A stretch of DNA of 64,000 nucleotides, from positions 42,227-106,226 of the IMG/VR virus record IMGVR_UViG_3300044630_005137; one strand, given 5' to 3'. Positions 53,406-60,360 of the stretch are shown piece by piece. A program made the position numbers and the translations under genes. Position 1 is the stretch's first letter. Each line of letters starts with the position of its first letter. The stretch comes from a virus. The notes beneath the pieces are model-generated. The model was not told the DNA's origin and did not search any database. It saw only the letters and a program-made list of their open reading frames with translations.

Positions 53406-55496
53406 CTATGCGCTAATATCTACCAATTCGCAATTACCATCAGAGCTACATGCAAGCGTTGCATTTGTAGAAGTACCATCTTCTAGCTCGTAGAAAGATA
53501 AATCTTCCCATCTAATGCTTTTAGGCATCTTTGATACCAGATCTTCATATTCTTCTTTTGAAACCTCTTGGTATGGGGCTTGCTTGTAAGAGTGATCAGA
53601 GTATGGAAGAAAAGAAATTCCAGAAAGATCGTCAAAGTTTTTATATACCCAGGAACCCACTTCCATCCACTCTTCGTCTTTTACAGATACTGTAATTGAT
53701 GGCTTATGATCGCACCAAGCCTTTTGGTATATCATCCAAAGCTCAAGGTGCTCTATGGCTGTAAGGTCTTTTCTAAGTGTCGCACCTTCTGGTGCCTTTA
53801 CAGGAAAAGAAAAAACATAAGTTTCGGTTGGCTTCATAACATCGTCTTCTACTGGTATTCCAATCTCTTTAAGAAAAATTGAAATTGGATCTCCCTTTGA
53901 GCCACGAACTGTTCTTATGTAATATTCTGAGTGCCAAGGATGCATGCCAGAAGAAACTCCAGTAAGCTGTGAAACTGTTCCAGAAGGCTTTACACATGTA
54001 ACAGAGGCAGAAGGATTTATGCCAATATTTAATGCCTCTTTTTTATTTGCTTCGTTAGCTCTGATCTTTAGTCTTTGTAGAGCATGTTCTAGGCGAAGGT
54101 GATCATCTTCTTTAATGTGATCTAAATTTTTGCAATTTCCAGGACATGCGTACCTACATGTATAACCTTCTTTTTTATGGGCTTGATATTTTCCAGAAAA
54201 ATAAGAATTTCCAAATTGACCAGTTAAAGATACGCCAAGCAGTCTTTCTTCTTCTGTATTTTTTCTCCAAACATCTCTTATGTACTTAAAGTTTGTTAGT
54301 GTAGATTGCCATGTACCAAGTATTGAAGCAAGCTCTACTTTTCTAGAAACAGACTCTTCATTATCATCTTCACGAATAACAACTTCTGACAAGTTACAGA
54401 ACTGATTTGGTCTTAATATGATTTCTGAGCAGGGATTAGTTCCATAGTGTATCTCTGGGTCTCTCCCGCTCAATGCAGCTTGTTTTTGTGCTGCTGCAAC
54501 ATTATAGATTCCTCGCTCTCCAGATTTTGAATCGTATAGCGATTTCCATTCAGAAATAAATTGCTCCATATCTGGCTTTCTAGAATATGCTACAGAATTA
54601 TTTGAAAGAGCACGTTGTGGATTGTGTTCCCACCAGTTTCCAGATTTTGCTTGAGCCATTTCTATATCGTTTATATTAGAAAGAGAAATCATAGCTGATC
54701 TGCGAACTCCTCCAACAACAACAACCTCGCCAATCTTACACATTATGTCATGCGCTTCAATTGGCTTAAGTTGTCTTCCTGCTGCATTTTTAAACTTTGC
54801 AATAGTAAAATCAAATAAGTTTACAAGAGGCTGCGGTCCAGATGATCTTCCGCCCATGGTTTTAAGCCTTGCACCAGCTGGTCTAACTTTTGTAACATCA
54901 AAGGATGGAATCTTTCCGTCCCATAGGCTTTTTAAAAGCATCTTGTAGGCTGTTGCCCAGCCTGTTTTAGAATCTTCTACAACAATAACATCAGAAACTT
55001 TTTCCAAAGTTTGAGGGATTGAAGGAAGCTTATTAATGTACTTATACTCTACTGAAAAACCAACTCCAGAGCCACACATCAATATATACATAGTTTCGTC
55101 AAATGCTCTTGGGTGATCAACTGGCAAATACGAACAATTGTATCCAGCAACGTTATCTCTTTCTAGGGCGGGACCAGAAGTCATAACAGCTCTCATAGAA
55201 GGCATTACATTTCTCTTGTATACAGCATCTTTAAGATTTGAAAGAAGTATATCGTCTGGAGTATAATCAAAATTTTCTTTTAGGTTGTTTAGCATAAAAG
55301 AAAAATATCTATCTACGGTTTCTTTCCATGTTTCTCTTCTATTTAAATCTGGTATCCATCTAGCATATCTAGAAATAGCTATAAAATTTTCGTATGGGTT
55401 TTCTATTAAAGCGCTATCTGCATTTGGCTCAAGTAATACCATTGGCTTCTCATCAAAGTAATCTGAGGATTTTTTAAAGTTTTGAATTTTTGTCAT
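53406..55496 (-). CDS. nrdJ: Adenosylcobalamin-dependent ribonucleoside-triphosphate reductase (class II), 696 aa
   Basis: It makes deoxyribonucleotides by radical chemistry using coenzyme B12. The thiyl-radical Cys356 lies in NPCSEI (residues 354-359), with Asn354 and Glu358 beside it. Partner cysteines Cys121 (GYNCSYLP) and Cys367 (QFCNLSEV) match the redox pair of the monomeric enzyme. A C-terminal shuttle pair C683/C689 (LACSSDGNCEL) accepts electrons. VTCVKPSGTVSQLTGVSSGM is conserved. There is a local insertion with three Cys (TCRYACPGNCKNLDH, residues 446-460) that could bind zinc. It is a single leftward gene that brings nucleotide supply to infected cells. Confidence 0.88.
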   Translation of the reverse strand: MTKIQNFKKSSDYFDEKPMVLLEPNADSALIENPYENFIAISRYARWIPDLNRRETWKETVDRYFSFMLNNLKENFDYTPDDILLSNLKDAVYKRNVMPSMRAVMTSGPALERDNVAGYNCSYLPVDHPRAFDETMYILMCGSGVGFSVEYKYINKLPSIPQTLEKVSDVIVVEDSKTGWATAYKMLLKSLWDGKIPSFDVTKVRPAGARLKTMGGRSSGPQPLVNLFDFTIAKFKNAAGRQLKPIEAHDIMCKIGEVVVVGGVRRSAMISLSNINDIEMAQAKSGNWWEHNPQRALSNNSVAYSRKPDMEQFISEWKSLYDSKSGERGIYNVAAAQKQAALSGRDPEIHYGTNPCSEIILRPNQFCNLSEVVIREDDNEESVSRKVELASILGTWQSTLTNFKYIRDVWRKNTEEERLLGVSLTGQFGNSYFSGKYQAHKKEGYTCRYACPGNCKNLDHIKEDDHLRLEHALQRLKIRANEANKKEALNIGINPSASVTCVKPSGTVSQLTGVSSGMHPWHSEYYIRTVRGSKGDPISIFLKEIGIPVEDDVMKPTETYVFSFPVKAPEGATLRKDLTAIEHLELWMIYQKAWCDHKPSITVSVKDEEWMEVGSWVYKNFDDLSGISFLPYSDHSYKQAPYQEVSKEEYEDLVSKMPKSIRWEDLSFYELEDGTSTNATLACSSDGNCELVDISA

Positions 55497-55643
55497 TTTG
55501 TCTCTTTTCCGCCCAACGGCACATAAAATTTAGTAAGAGTCTTATTCTACCAAAGTTCTTTATAGAAGGGAAGCGTTTAATAAAAAACAACAAAAACTAA
55601 TTGTTTATTAGTTAACTAGAATATATAAAGTATTATATTTGGG
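55497..55643. other. Divergent intergenic region between nrdJ and the lysozyme-like operon
   Basis: AT-rich. No gene, riboswitch or strong palindrome seen. The only clear signal near it is the rightward promoter at 55,644-55,673. The nrdJ leader has a weak ribosome site (GGAAAAGAGAC) and a possible TAGAAT -10. Confidence 0.5.
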
Positions 55644-55673
55644 TTGACATGTAACAATAATTAATGGTATTCT
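55644..55673 (+). promoter_or_regulatory. Promoter TTGACA-18-TATTCT for the lysozyme-like operon
   Basis: Perfect -35 TTGACA (55,644-55,649) and TATTCT (55,668-55,673), 18 bp apart, upstream of ribosome site TTGGAGGAA and the ATG at 55,707. Confidence 0.65.
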
Positions 55674-55706
55674 TATAGTTCGTTATCTCTATTGGAGGAA
55701 ATGCCT

Positions 55707-56267
55707 ATGGAGAATATAAAAGAAAAGCTTAGCGATGTTTTACATCACTATGTTGCAATATCAGTAGCTGTATTGTTTTTATTTACTGGTCAACCAGAAA
55801 TAATTCAATCAGCATCTGCTCTGGTTGTAAAACCAGATGTAAAAACCGAAGCACAACTTAACAAGGAAAAGCTGAAGCAATTCAGTAATACTGTGTGGAA
55901 ACCATCTGAATCTTTAACAGATACAGAATTGGTTGAACTCCTCGAAGCCGTAGGCTTTGAGGGTAGCGCCCTTAAAATGGCGTGGGCTGTGGCTAAAAAG
56001 GAGTCTAATGGACGCCCAATGGCTTATAACGGCAACAGGAAAACTGGAGACAGTTCCTACGGAATTTTTCAGATCAACATGTTGGGAAACCTAGGTGATG
56101 ATCGTAAAGAAAAATTCAAACTGGACAGTAACTACTCGTTATTTGATCCAGCAATCAACGCAGAGATAACGTATTATATGACCAATGGCGGTCAAGATTG
56201 GTCGTCATGGAAAGGTTTAACCGCTAAGACAAAAGAGTGGCTAAACAAATTTCCATCTAAAAGTTAG
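55707..56267 (+). CDS. Membrane-anchored lysozyme/transglycosylase-like protein, 186 aa
   Basis: The ATG at 55,707 lies eight bases after GGAGG. A TTG (55,692) and an ATG (55,701) are too close to it. Residues 15-33 (YVAISVAVLFLFTGQPEII) form a signal anchor or a signal peptide. The C-terminal domain (about residue 68 on) contains AWAVAKKESNGRPMAYNGN and GDSSYGIFQIN, the lysozyme-like / SLT pattern with a likely catalytic Glu99. It should cleave glycan in peptidoglycan and may act as the endolysin. The export segment would let it leave the cell without a large-hole holin. Confidence 0.8.
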   Translation: MENIKEKLSDVLHHYVAISVAVLFLFTGQPEIIQSASALVVKPDVKTEAQLNKEKLKQFSNTVWKPSESLTDTELVELLEAVGFEGSALKMAWAVAKKESNGRPMAYNGNRKTGDSSYGIFQINMLGNLGDDRKEKFKLDSNYSLFDPAINAEITYYMTNGGQDWSSWKGLTAKTKEWLNKFPSKS

Positions 56268-56279
56268 TAAGGAGTTAAT

Positions 56280-56492
56280 ATTAAGATACAAATAGTGTCT
56301 GAGTATTTAGCTCTGTCAAGAGAAGGCCTTGTGTCAGAGATGGTTTGTCCATTAGACCAAGGTCTTCTCTTTTCAAACCAAGACGGTGAAGAAGATATCT
56401 TCCTATACTGTCTTTCCTGCCAGTATAAAAGCTATATTGGTAGCGCTATATACTCAAAAATGTTAGAAGGTTTAAAGAATGCCACTAAATAA
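56280..56492 (+). CDS. Small zinc-ribbon-like protein, about 70 aa, ATT or GTG start
   Basis: The ribosome site AAGGAG (56,269-56,274) lies five bases before ATT (56,280), which gives (M)KIQIVSEYLALSREGLVSE. The next GTG (56,295) is 20 bases away and would not be served by it. The chain holds EMVCPLDQGLLFSNQDGEED and YCLSCQYKS, a C...C-x2-C pattern that can bind zinc. Its role is unknown. It is co-transcribed behind the lysozyme-like gene. Confidence 0.55.
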   Translation: MKIQIVSEYLALSREGLVSEMVCPLDQGLLFSNQDGEEDIFLYCLSCQYKSYIGSAIYSKMLEGLKNATK

Positions 56493-56682
56493 TGAATTTG
56501 ATGAGGCTTTAAGAGCTAAAGTTGCTAGAAATATTCCATGTATGCATATGCCTGGTTTGCTTCTTGCAGAAAAAGCTCTTATTGTAGTTAAAGAATATGC
56601 TGAAGAAGCTAAATCTAGAGGTTTAACAACCATTGATGAATTGCTTGAAGACATGAAAGTAAAAAATGGACAAGCCGAGTAA
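56479..56682 (+). CDS. Small helical protein, 67 aa
   Basis: The ATG overlaps the previous gene by 14 bases. The chain is helical throughout (MPLNNEFDEALRAKVARNIP, ...LLLAEKALIVVKEYAEEAKS, TIDELLEDMKVKNG). No motif is recognised. It is coupled to the next gene by 17-base overlap. It probably belongs to the host-takeover or accessory set. Confidence 0.55.
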   Translation: MPLNNEFDEALRAKVARNIPCMHMPGLLLAEKALIVVKEYAEEAKSRGLTTIDELLEDMKVKNGQAE

Positions 56683-56869
56683 TAACTTAGAAGATAACCT
56701 ACCTATGGTTAACTACATAATGCTTCATAGAATATATGACGTATTGTGTTTAATTGCTAAAGGAAGTGTAGGTAGCAATGAGATCGAAAAAATGGTAAAA
56801 TATCATGAAGAGGGATTTTTGCTGGGACCCTCCCCAGCATTTAGAGCGGAAGATGAAAAGAATGAATAA
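56666..56869 (+). CDS. Small helical protein, 67 aa
   Basis: Reads MDKPSNNLEDNLPMVNYIML, HRIYDVLCLIAKGSVGSNEI, EKMVKYHEEGFLLGPSPAF. It is acidic-helical with one hydrophobic stretch. It overlaps both neighbours. The function is unknown and the gene is supported by coupling and coding pattern only. Confidence 0.5.
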   Translation: MDKPSNNLEDNLPMVNYIMLHRIYDVLCLIAKGSVGSNEIEKMVKYHEEGFLLGPSPAFRAEDEKNE

Positions 56870-57059
56870 AGATAAAGAATCTGTAGTGCAACTTATGGTT
56901 GCAGTTTATGAAAGTATAAATACAAAAATGGCATTGATGTCTGGAATGACTGAAGAAGAAGTAGAAACAAAAACTCAAGAAGCAAATCCAGCAATGATTT
57001 ACTATATGAGTGAAATTTACAACAAACTTGATGAAAATGACATTATAAAATACGAATAG
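56862..57059 (+). CDS. Small acidic protein, 65 aa
   Basis: The ATG at 56,862 has GGAAG nine bases upstream and gives MNKDKESVVQLMVAVYESIN. A longer frame from 56,805 lies inside the previous gene. The chain is helical (KMALMSGMTEEEVETKTQEA, MIYYMSEIYNKLDENDIIKY). No motif is known. Confidence 0.55.
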   Translation: MNKDKESVVQLMVAVYESINTKMALMSGMTEEEVETKTQEANPAMIYYMSEIYNKLDENDIIKYE

Positions 57060-57061
57060 TG

Positions 57062-57067
57062 TATAAT
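57062..57067 (+). promoter_or_regulatory. -10 box TATAAT of a leaderless promoter
   Basis: Seven bases after the hexamer is the A of the ATG at 57,074, and there is no ribosome site. A possible -35, ATGACA, lies 19 bp upstream (57,037-57,042). Confidence 0.5.
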
Positions 57068-57073
57068 TAGATT

Positions 57074-57238
57074 ATGCCTAGATACCACACGAAAAGAATG
57101 TACGGACCATATTTCCCATGGGATCATGGAACTAAACATCCTTTAGAAGAAGTTAAAGTGTGGAAAAAAGAGCATAAAGTAACTATACTACAAAAAATTA
57201 AAAACATAATAAAAAGAATTAACTCTAGTCGAGCTTAG
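57074..57238 (+). CDS. Small basic protein, 54 aa, leaderless
   Basis: MPRYHTKRMYGPYFPWDHGT, KHPLEEVKVWKKEHKVTILQ and KIKNIIKRINSSRA. Rich in Lys/Arg/His and aromatics. The C-terminal helix is amphipathic, so nucleic-acid or membrane binding is possible. It is the last gene before a strong bidirectional terminator. Confidence 0.55.
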   Translation: MPRYHTKRMYGPYFPWDHGTKHPLEEVKVWKKEHKVTILQKIKNIIKRINSSRA

Positions 57239-57267
57239 GCTCCTAAAGTTAAGCACGTAAGTGCGAT

Positions 57268-57305
57268 AAACCCCAATCGGATCCGCCTCTGATTGGGGTT
57301 TTTAT
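57268..57305. terminator. Bidirectional intrinsic terminator
   Basis: AAACCCCAATC and GATTGGGGTTT form an 11-bp stem with a 12-nt loop. It has TTTTTATTTT after it in the rightward sense, and GTTTATCG in the leftward sense. It ends the small rightward operon and the leftward oxygenase gene that stops at 57,302. Confidence 0.82.
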
Positions 57306-57871
57306 TTTCTGTCTTCATGCACAAAAGCTGCATAGACTATTCTTTCTCCATTGTAAAATTTATTTACAGCATGAGAATAATCAAGATTTCCAGGATGAAC
57401 AAGTAAAGAACCAGCTTTTGGCTTAATCGATATATCTTTATTTACATATACTATTTCTCCACCATCAAAATCGTCAGTAATAAAAATAACAATTCCATGA
57501 GATACAAAGGTCGGTCCTTTTTGATCTTCTTCCCAATCATATGAGGCATCATCCTGATGAGGTTGCATCAAATATTTATCATTAGGGTTATCTGAAGTAT
57601 GCCTGTATTTTGTAAAATCTATTTGTTCAGTAGAAGGTATTCTAATTTTTCTATTATTAGACTCTAACATAGTCTTTAATTTTTCAATATACTCAAACCA
57701 TAAATCTATAACATCTTTATTTTTTCCTACTTTAAGCGTAAGATGAACTGGATGCTCGTTGTCTTCAATATATGAATTATTGTTTATTTCATTTATAAAT
57801 AGGACTAAATCTTCTTTAGATATAAAGTTTTCTATATATATAATATTTTCATCGATATCAATCTTATTCAC
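57302..57871 (-). CDS. 2OG-Fe(II) oxygenase, 189 aa, probable GTG start
   Basis: A GTG at 57,871 lies seven bases after AGGAG. A TTG at 57,874 is closer. The site is His105-x-Asp107 (QPHQDDAS), His167 (YSHAVNKF) and Arg177 (GERIVYAAF). Motif VIFITDDFDGGEIVY and VNKDISIKPKAGSLLVHPGN. The N-terminal half (DIDENIIYIENFISKEDLVL) is short. It overlaps the 250-aa oxygenase by eight bases and ends in the bidirectional terminator. Compact, probably free-standing enzyme. Confidence 0.85.
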   Translation of the reverse strand: MNKIDIDENIIYIENFISKEDLVLFINEINNNSYIEDNEHPVHLTLKVGKNKDVIDLWFEYIEKLKTMLESNNRKIRIPSTEQIDFTKYRHTSDNPNDKYLMQPHQDDASYDWEEDQKGPTFVSHGIVIFITDDFDGGEIVYVNKDISIKPKAGSLLVHPGNLDYSHAVNKFYNGERIVYAAFVHEDRK

Positions 57872-58616
57872 CAAAGATCTCCTTTTTCTTTTTTTCTACC
57901 GTTTCTAAATTATAAAAATCATTTGTGATATTTTCTGGAACCTCAACCTTTTGTGACCCATACGGCACAAATCCTTGAGATGGTCCCATTCTCCAAAAAT
58001 GTGGAGTTATGTATTTAATACCTATATTAGGAACTGCTTCGTGTTCATTATCTAGGTCGCAGGATTTAAACATAACTATACTTCCAGGCTCTGGCTTTAT
58101 TTGTAAATTATAATTTGGGAAATTTAAATATCCATCAAAATAATCATCATTATAGTATATGACAAATGAGTGCTCTAAGTCGTCATAAGGACAATCTGTA
58201 TGCAAACCCCTGGATTGCATAGAGCCGTATCTACCAATAACATATCCAGGCGATGGTATTCTGGGATTTAAGATAGTATCTATACCTAAAATTTTTGCGT
58301 ATTGGTTTGAGCATTCTACAACAGCGTTGTTAATAGATTCAAACACCCAATGACTTTCAATATTTTTCTTATTTGGGTCATATATATTTGGGTCATATAT
58401 GCATTTAGCTAAACCAAAATCTTCTGGTGTAATTCCTAATAATTCCCAGCCTCTTTTTTGTTCTAATGAAAACGCATATTGATTTCCCCACGGAAGCCAA
58501 TCAGTTATAATATCACTTGAAACAGAATCTATATATTTAATAATGTCATTTGAGTTAGGTATTGCATTCTTAAAATAAAAAACTTTATCGTTGTATATTT
58601 CAACTTCTATAGACAT
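57864..58616 (-). CDS. 2OG-Fe(II) oxygenase, 250 aa
   Basis: The site is His139-x-Asp141 (GLHTDCPYDD), His192 (NEHEAVPN) and Lys201 (GIKYITPHFW). The signature YYNDDYFDGYLNF lacks the usual second Gly. Before the first His it has NPRIPSPGYVIGRYGSMQSR. Ribosome site AAGGAGATAT. It lies in the second oxygenase group with the 189-aa and 239-aa enzymes. Confidence 0.86.
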   Translation of the reverse strand: MSIEVEIYNDKVFYFKNAIPNSNDIIKYIDSVSSDIITDWLPWGNQYAFSLEQKRGWELLGITPEDFGLAKCIYDPNIYDPNKKNIESHWVFESINNAVVECSNQYAKILGIDTILNPRIPSPGYVIGRYGSMQSRGLHTDCPYDDLEHSFVIYYNDDYFDGYLNFPNYNLQIKPEPGSIVMFKSCDLDNEHEAVPNIGIKYITPHFWRMGPSQGFVPYGSQKVEVPENITNDFYNLETVEKKKKEIFGE

Positions 58617-58668
58617 AATATATCTCCTTATTGATTGTTAAAAAGTGCGGCGAAAAGTGAGCCGAAAA

Positions 58669-58818
58669 TTAGAGACCATCATTTTCATCTTCGTATAAAC
58701 TTCTCAAATACTCCATATTAGCTAGACGTTGTTCCTCAGACCCTATTTTATGCTCTACTATAACACCTGCCCACATAATAAAAAGGAGGGTCGAAATAGG
58801 AACATCATAAGCTACCAT
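58669..58818 (-). CDS. Small membrane protein, 49 aa, leaderless (55 aa if started at 58,836)
   Basis: From the ATG at 58,818: MVAYDVPISTLLFIMWAGVI then VEHKIGSEEQRLANMEYLRS and an acidic end LYEDENDGL. One membrane segment (residues 5-20) precedes a cytosolic helix. The ATG is exactly seven bases after TATAAT. The earlier in-frame ATG at 58,836 lies inside the promoter. No function is known. Confidence 0.5.
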   Translation of the reverse strand: MVAYDVPISTLLFIMWAGVIVEHKIGSEEQRLANMEYLRSLYEDENDGL

Positions 58819-58824
58819 ATTAGT

Positions 58825-58853
58825 ATTATACTCCATGTTTCACGTGAAACCAA
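58825..58853 (-). promoter_or_regulatory. Leaderless promoter TTGGTT-17-TATAAT with parS-like spacer
   Basis: -35 TTGGTT (58,848-58,853) and -10 TATAAT (58,825-58,830), spacer 17 bp on the minus strand. The predicted start is the A of the ATG at 58,818. Most of the 14-bp palindrome GTTTCACGTGAAAC lies in the spacer, and the rest overlaps the -35 box. Confidence 0.6.
58836..58851 (+). promoter_or_regulatory. parS-like palindrome TGTTTCACGTGAAACC
   Basis: 15 of 16 bases match the bacterial chromosome centromere parS consensus TGTTTCACGTGAAACA, the ParB binding site. The inner 14 bp are a perfect palindrome. The site spans the -35/spacer region of a phage promoter, so ParB or another protein binding here could also control transcription. 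Confidence 0.65.
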
Positions 58854-58859
58854 GTAGGC

Positions 58860-58964
58860 CTATATATTAAACAATAGGAAGATCGATATAGCAAGAAAGC
58901 AAAGAGCAATAAATCTGATCTTCTTTTTTCTTGGCCATTCAGATGGCACTCTTACATTATCCAT
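58860..58964 (-). CDS. Small membrane protein, 34 aa
   Basis: MDNVRVPSEWPRKKKIRFIA then LCFLAISIFLLFNI: a basic N-terminal stretch and one membrane helix ending at the C-terminus. Ribosome site AAAGGAG is eight bases before the ATG. It lies between a tRNA and the parS-like element. The function is unknown. Membrane orientation by the positive-inside rule puts the N-terminus in the cytoplasm. Confidence 0.55.
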   Translation of the reverse strand: MDNVRVPSEWPRKKKIRFIALCFLAISIFLLFNI

Positions 58965-58978
58965 ATTCTACTCCTTTG

Positions 58979-59053
58979 TAGGCCTATTGGGATTTGAACC
59001 CAAAGTCGATTGCATATAAGACAATTGCTTTAACCAGGTTAAGCTATAGGCCC
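58979..59053 (-). tRNA. tRNA-Ile (anticodon UAU)
   Basis: A full cloverleaf is present: acceptor GGGCCTA/TAGGCCT (one G-U pair), D-arm GCTT...AAGC, anticodon stem ATTGT/GCAAT with loop CTTATAT (anticodon TAT), variable CGACT, T-arm TTGGG-TTCAAAT-CCCAA. It has 75 nt including the discriminator and no encoded CCA. It reads AUA directly, a codon that is common in this AT-rich genome. Confidence 0.88.
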
Positions 59054-59058
59054 TTATA

Positions 59059-59136
59059 TTAGCCTATTATCTGGTATATGATACCAAGGATAAAAGTAAT
59101 GACAGCTATTATGGCTACTGCAATAAGAGTCTTCAT
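59059..59136 (-). CDS. Very small membrane protein, 25 aa
   Basis: MKTLIAVAIIAVITFILGII YQIIG (one membrane helix, 19 hydrophobic residues). Ribosome-like GGCGGGATAG precedes the ATG. The gene ends five bases before the tRNA 5' end, so both may be in one transcript. Support is the helix and start context only. Confidence 0.4.
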   Translation of the reverse strand: MKTLIAVAIIAVITFILGIIYQIIG

Positions 59137-59368
59137 CTTTCTATCCCGCCTTTTCTTATGTATTTTCTTTATGTTTTTTAATTTTTTATCTGGGGATATT
59201 AGATTTTAGGAAAGCCCCCCTACCCCCCAAATTTTTTCTTTTTGGAAAGATAGAGAAGCACTCCTAAAACGATATTCTCAGATGTTATCTGGTACATATT
59301 GAGTTTCAGGGTAAGCCCCCACAAAGCAAACTTAGTGTAGCATTTTTTATTTTACAAAGTCAATAGTT
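59137..59368. other. AT-rich gap with C-runs, no gene seen
   Basis: Between the 25-aa gene and the 239-aa oxygenase. It has two C6 runs near 59,214-59,228 and a run of T. No open frame with a ribosome site, no clear promoter and no terminator was seen. Confidence 0.5.
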
Positions 59369-60088
59369 CTATAAATATTTATGTGGAGTTGTGTAAAATC
59401 CTTCAGGCAAATCATCTTCCCCAAATATTCCATTTACAGCACTAGACATTTTAATTGAATCTATGCCTTCATATAGCTGATCATTTTTTCTTAATTCCTC
59501 AGCTTCAGGAAGTGATGCAAATCCAGCTACAATATATCTGACTTTATCGCCTCTTACATCTTCTGTATAGTGTGCATATTCTTCCCATCCAGGATGTAAC
59601 AGCAAATCTCCTTTTTGTGGTTTATATTGAAAGCCAATATTTGGATAAGATATTTCACCACCGTCAAAATTGCTTATATAATGAGTAACGCCAAATACGC
59701 ATTTATTGTCCATCCCCATTGATTCCACCAAATTATCTGCATGTAGGAACATAGACTGGCCTTTGGTCATTCTATGAACAGAGTTCATGCTTTCGACCCA
59801 AAGCTCTTGTCTAAAGAGCTCCTGTAGCCTTATACGCATATGTTTTAGCTCTGCGTCCAACTCTTTATCTTCTACAAAGAAGAATTTCCCATGCCACCAT
59901 TCTCGCTTGTTTTTGTCCCACCAAATATCTTCTCCAAAAGATTCTACATGGCTTACAAGCCTATCGCATAGATCATCTGATAACCAGTTTTTTAGTACAA
60001 CAATGTTTTTCTCAATTAGTACCGCATTAGGTTCTTTTTCTAATATTTGAGAAAGTTGTTTCTTAACTATAGATGCATATGGTTCCAT
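59369..60088 (-). CDS. 2OG-Fe(II) oxygenase, 239 aa, leaderless
   Basis: The ATG at 60,088 is exactly seven bases after TATAAT. A GTG at 60,103 lies in the promoter and is rejected. The site is His116-x-Asp118 (FLHADNLV), His173 (YAHYTEDV) and Arg184 (DKVRYIVAGF). The signature is HYISNFDGGEISYPNIGFQY. The N-terminal block (VVLKNWLSDDLCDRLVSHVE) is like collagen-type P4H-like proteins. It is the farthest upstream of the leftward oxygenases. Confidence 0.86.
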   Translation of the reverse strand: MEPYASIVKKQLSQILEKEPNAVLIEKNIVVLKNWLSDDLCDRLVSHVESFGEDIWWDKNKREWWHGKFFFVEDKELDAELKHMRIRLQELFRQELWVESMNSVHRMTKGQSMFLHADNLVESMGMDNKCVFGVTHYISNFDGGEISYPNIGFQYKPQKGDLLLHPGWEEYAHYTEDVRGDKVRYIVAGFASLPEAEELRKNDQLYEGIDSIKMSSAVNGIFGEDDLPEGFYTTPHKYL

Positions 60089-60094
60089 GCTCTT

Positions 60095-60122
60095 ATTATA
60101 CACCGCCCTATATTCTAGTCAA
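60095..60122 (-). promoter_or_regulatory. Strong leaderless promoter TTGACT-16-TATAAT
   Basis: TTGACT (60,117-60,122) and TATAAT (60,095-60,100), spacer 16 bp on the minus strand. The start point predicted from the hexamer is the ATG at 60,088. It is back to back with the rightward control region at 60.2-60.3 kb. Confidence 0.7.
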
Positions 60123-60228
60123 CTGCTTTTTAAGATCTATAAAAATGTTAATATATTTTTTACATGTATGATACACAATTTGGGCAAAACGGACATTTCG
60201 GATAGTGCGCCCATGTTTTAGGGTGTTT

Positions 60229-60244
60229 TGTGATGTATCTCACA
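60229..60244 (+). promoter_or_regulatory. CRP/GlxR-type site TGTGA-N6-TCACA (site 1)
   Basis: TGTGATGTATCTCACA is a perfect palindromic half-site pair for CRP-family regulators (GlxR in Actinobacteria). Its centre is 86 bp from the -10 centre of the promoter at 60,320. A near match TGTGACTTACACCACA lies at 60,254-60,269. Confidence 0.7.
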
Positions 60245-60302
60245 CGATTTTTTTGTGACTTACACCACAATGTCCGAATTATACGCATTTTGAATTAGAC
60301 AT

Positions 60303-60325
60303 TTGTCAGACCCCCATGCTATGCT
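60303..60325 (+). promoter_or_regulatory. Early-type promoter 1: TTGTCA-N11-TATGCT
   Basis: TTGTCA (60,303-60,308) and a -10-like TATGCT (60,320-60,325), 11 bp apart. The leader that follows contains AACGAAAGG. This layout recurs at 60,562, 61,568, 62,682 and 63,141. Confidence 0.6.
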
Positions 60326-60360
60326 TAAGGTATAACAAACAAACGAAAGGTAATCATCTA

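Noticed and set aside
57220-57270. tRNA-like fold near the end of the 54-aa gene
   Set aside because: Only a 4-bp GCAC/GTGC hairpin is visible, with no cloverleaf. The nearby structure is the bidirectional terminator.
60180-60280. Inverted CGGACATT / AATGTCCG around the first CRP-type site
   Set aside because: Only 8 bp and 70 bp apart, and not present at the other control regions. It may be chance.
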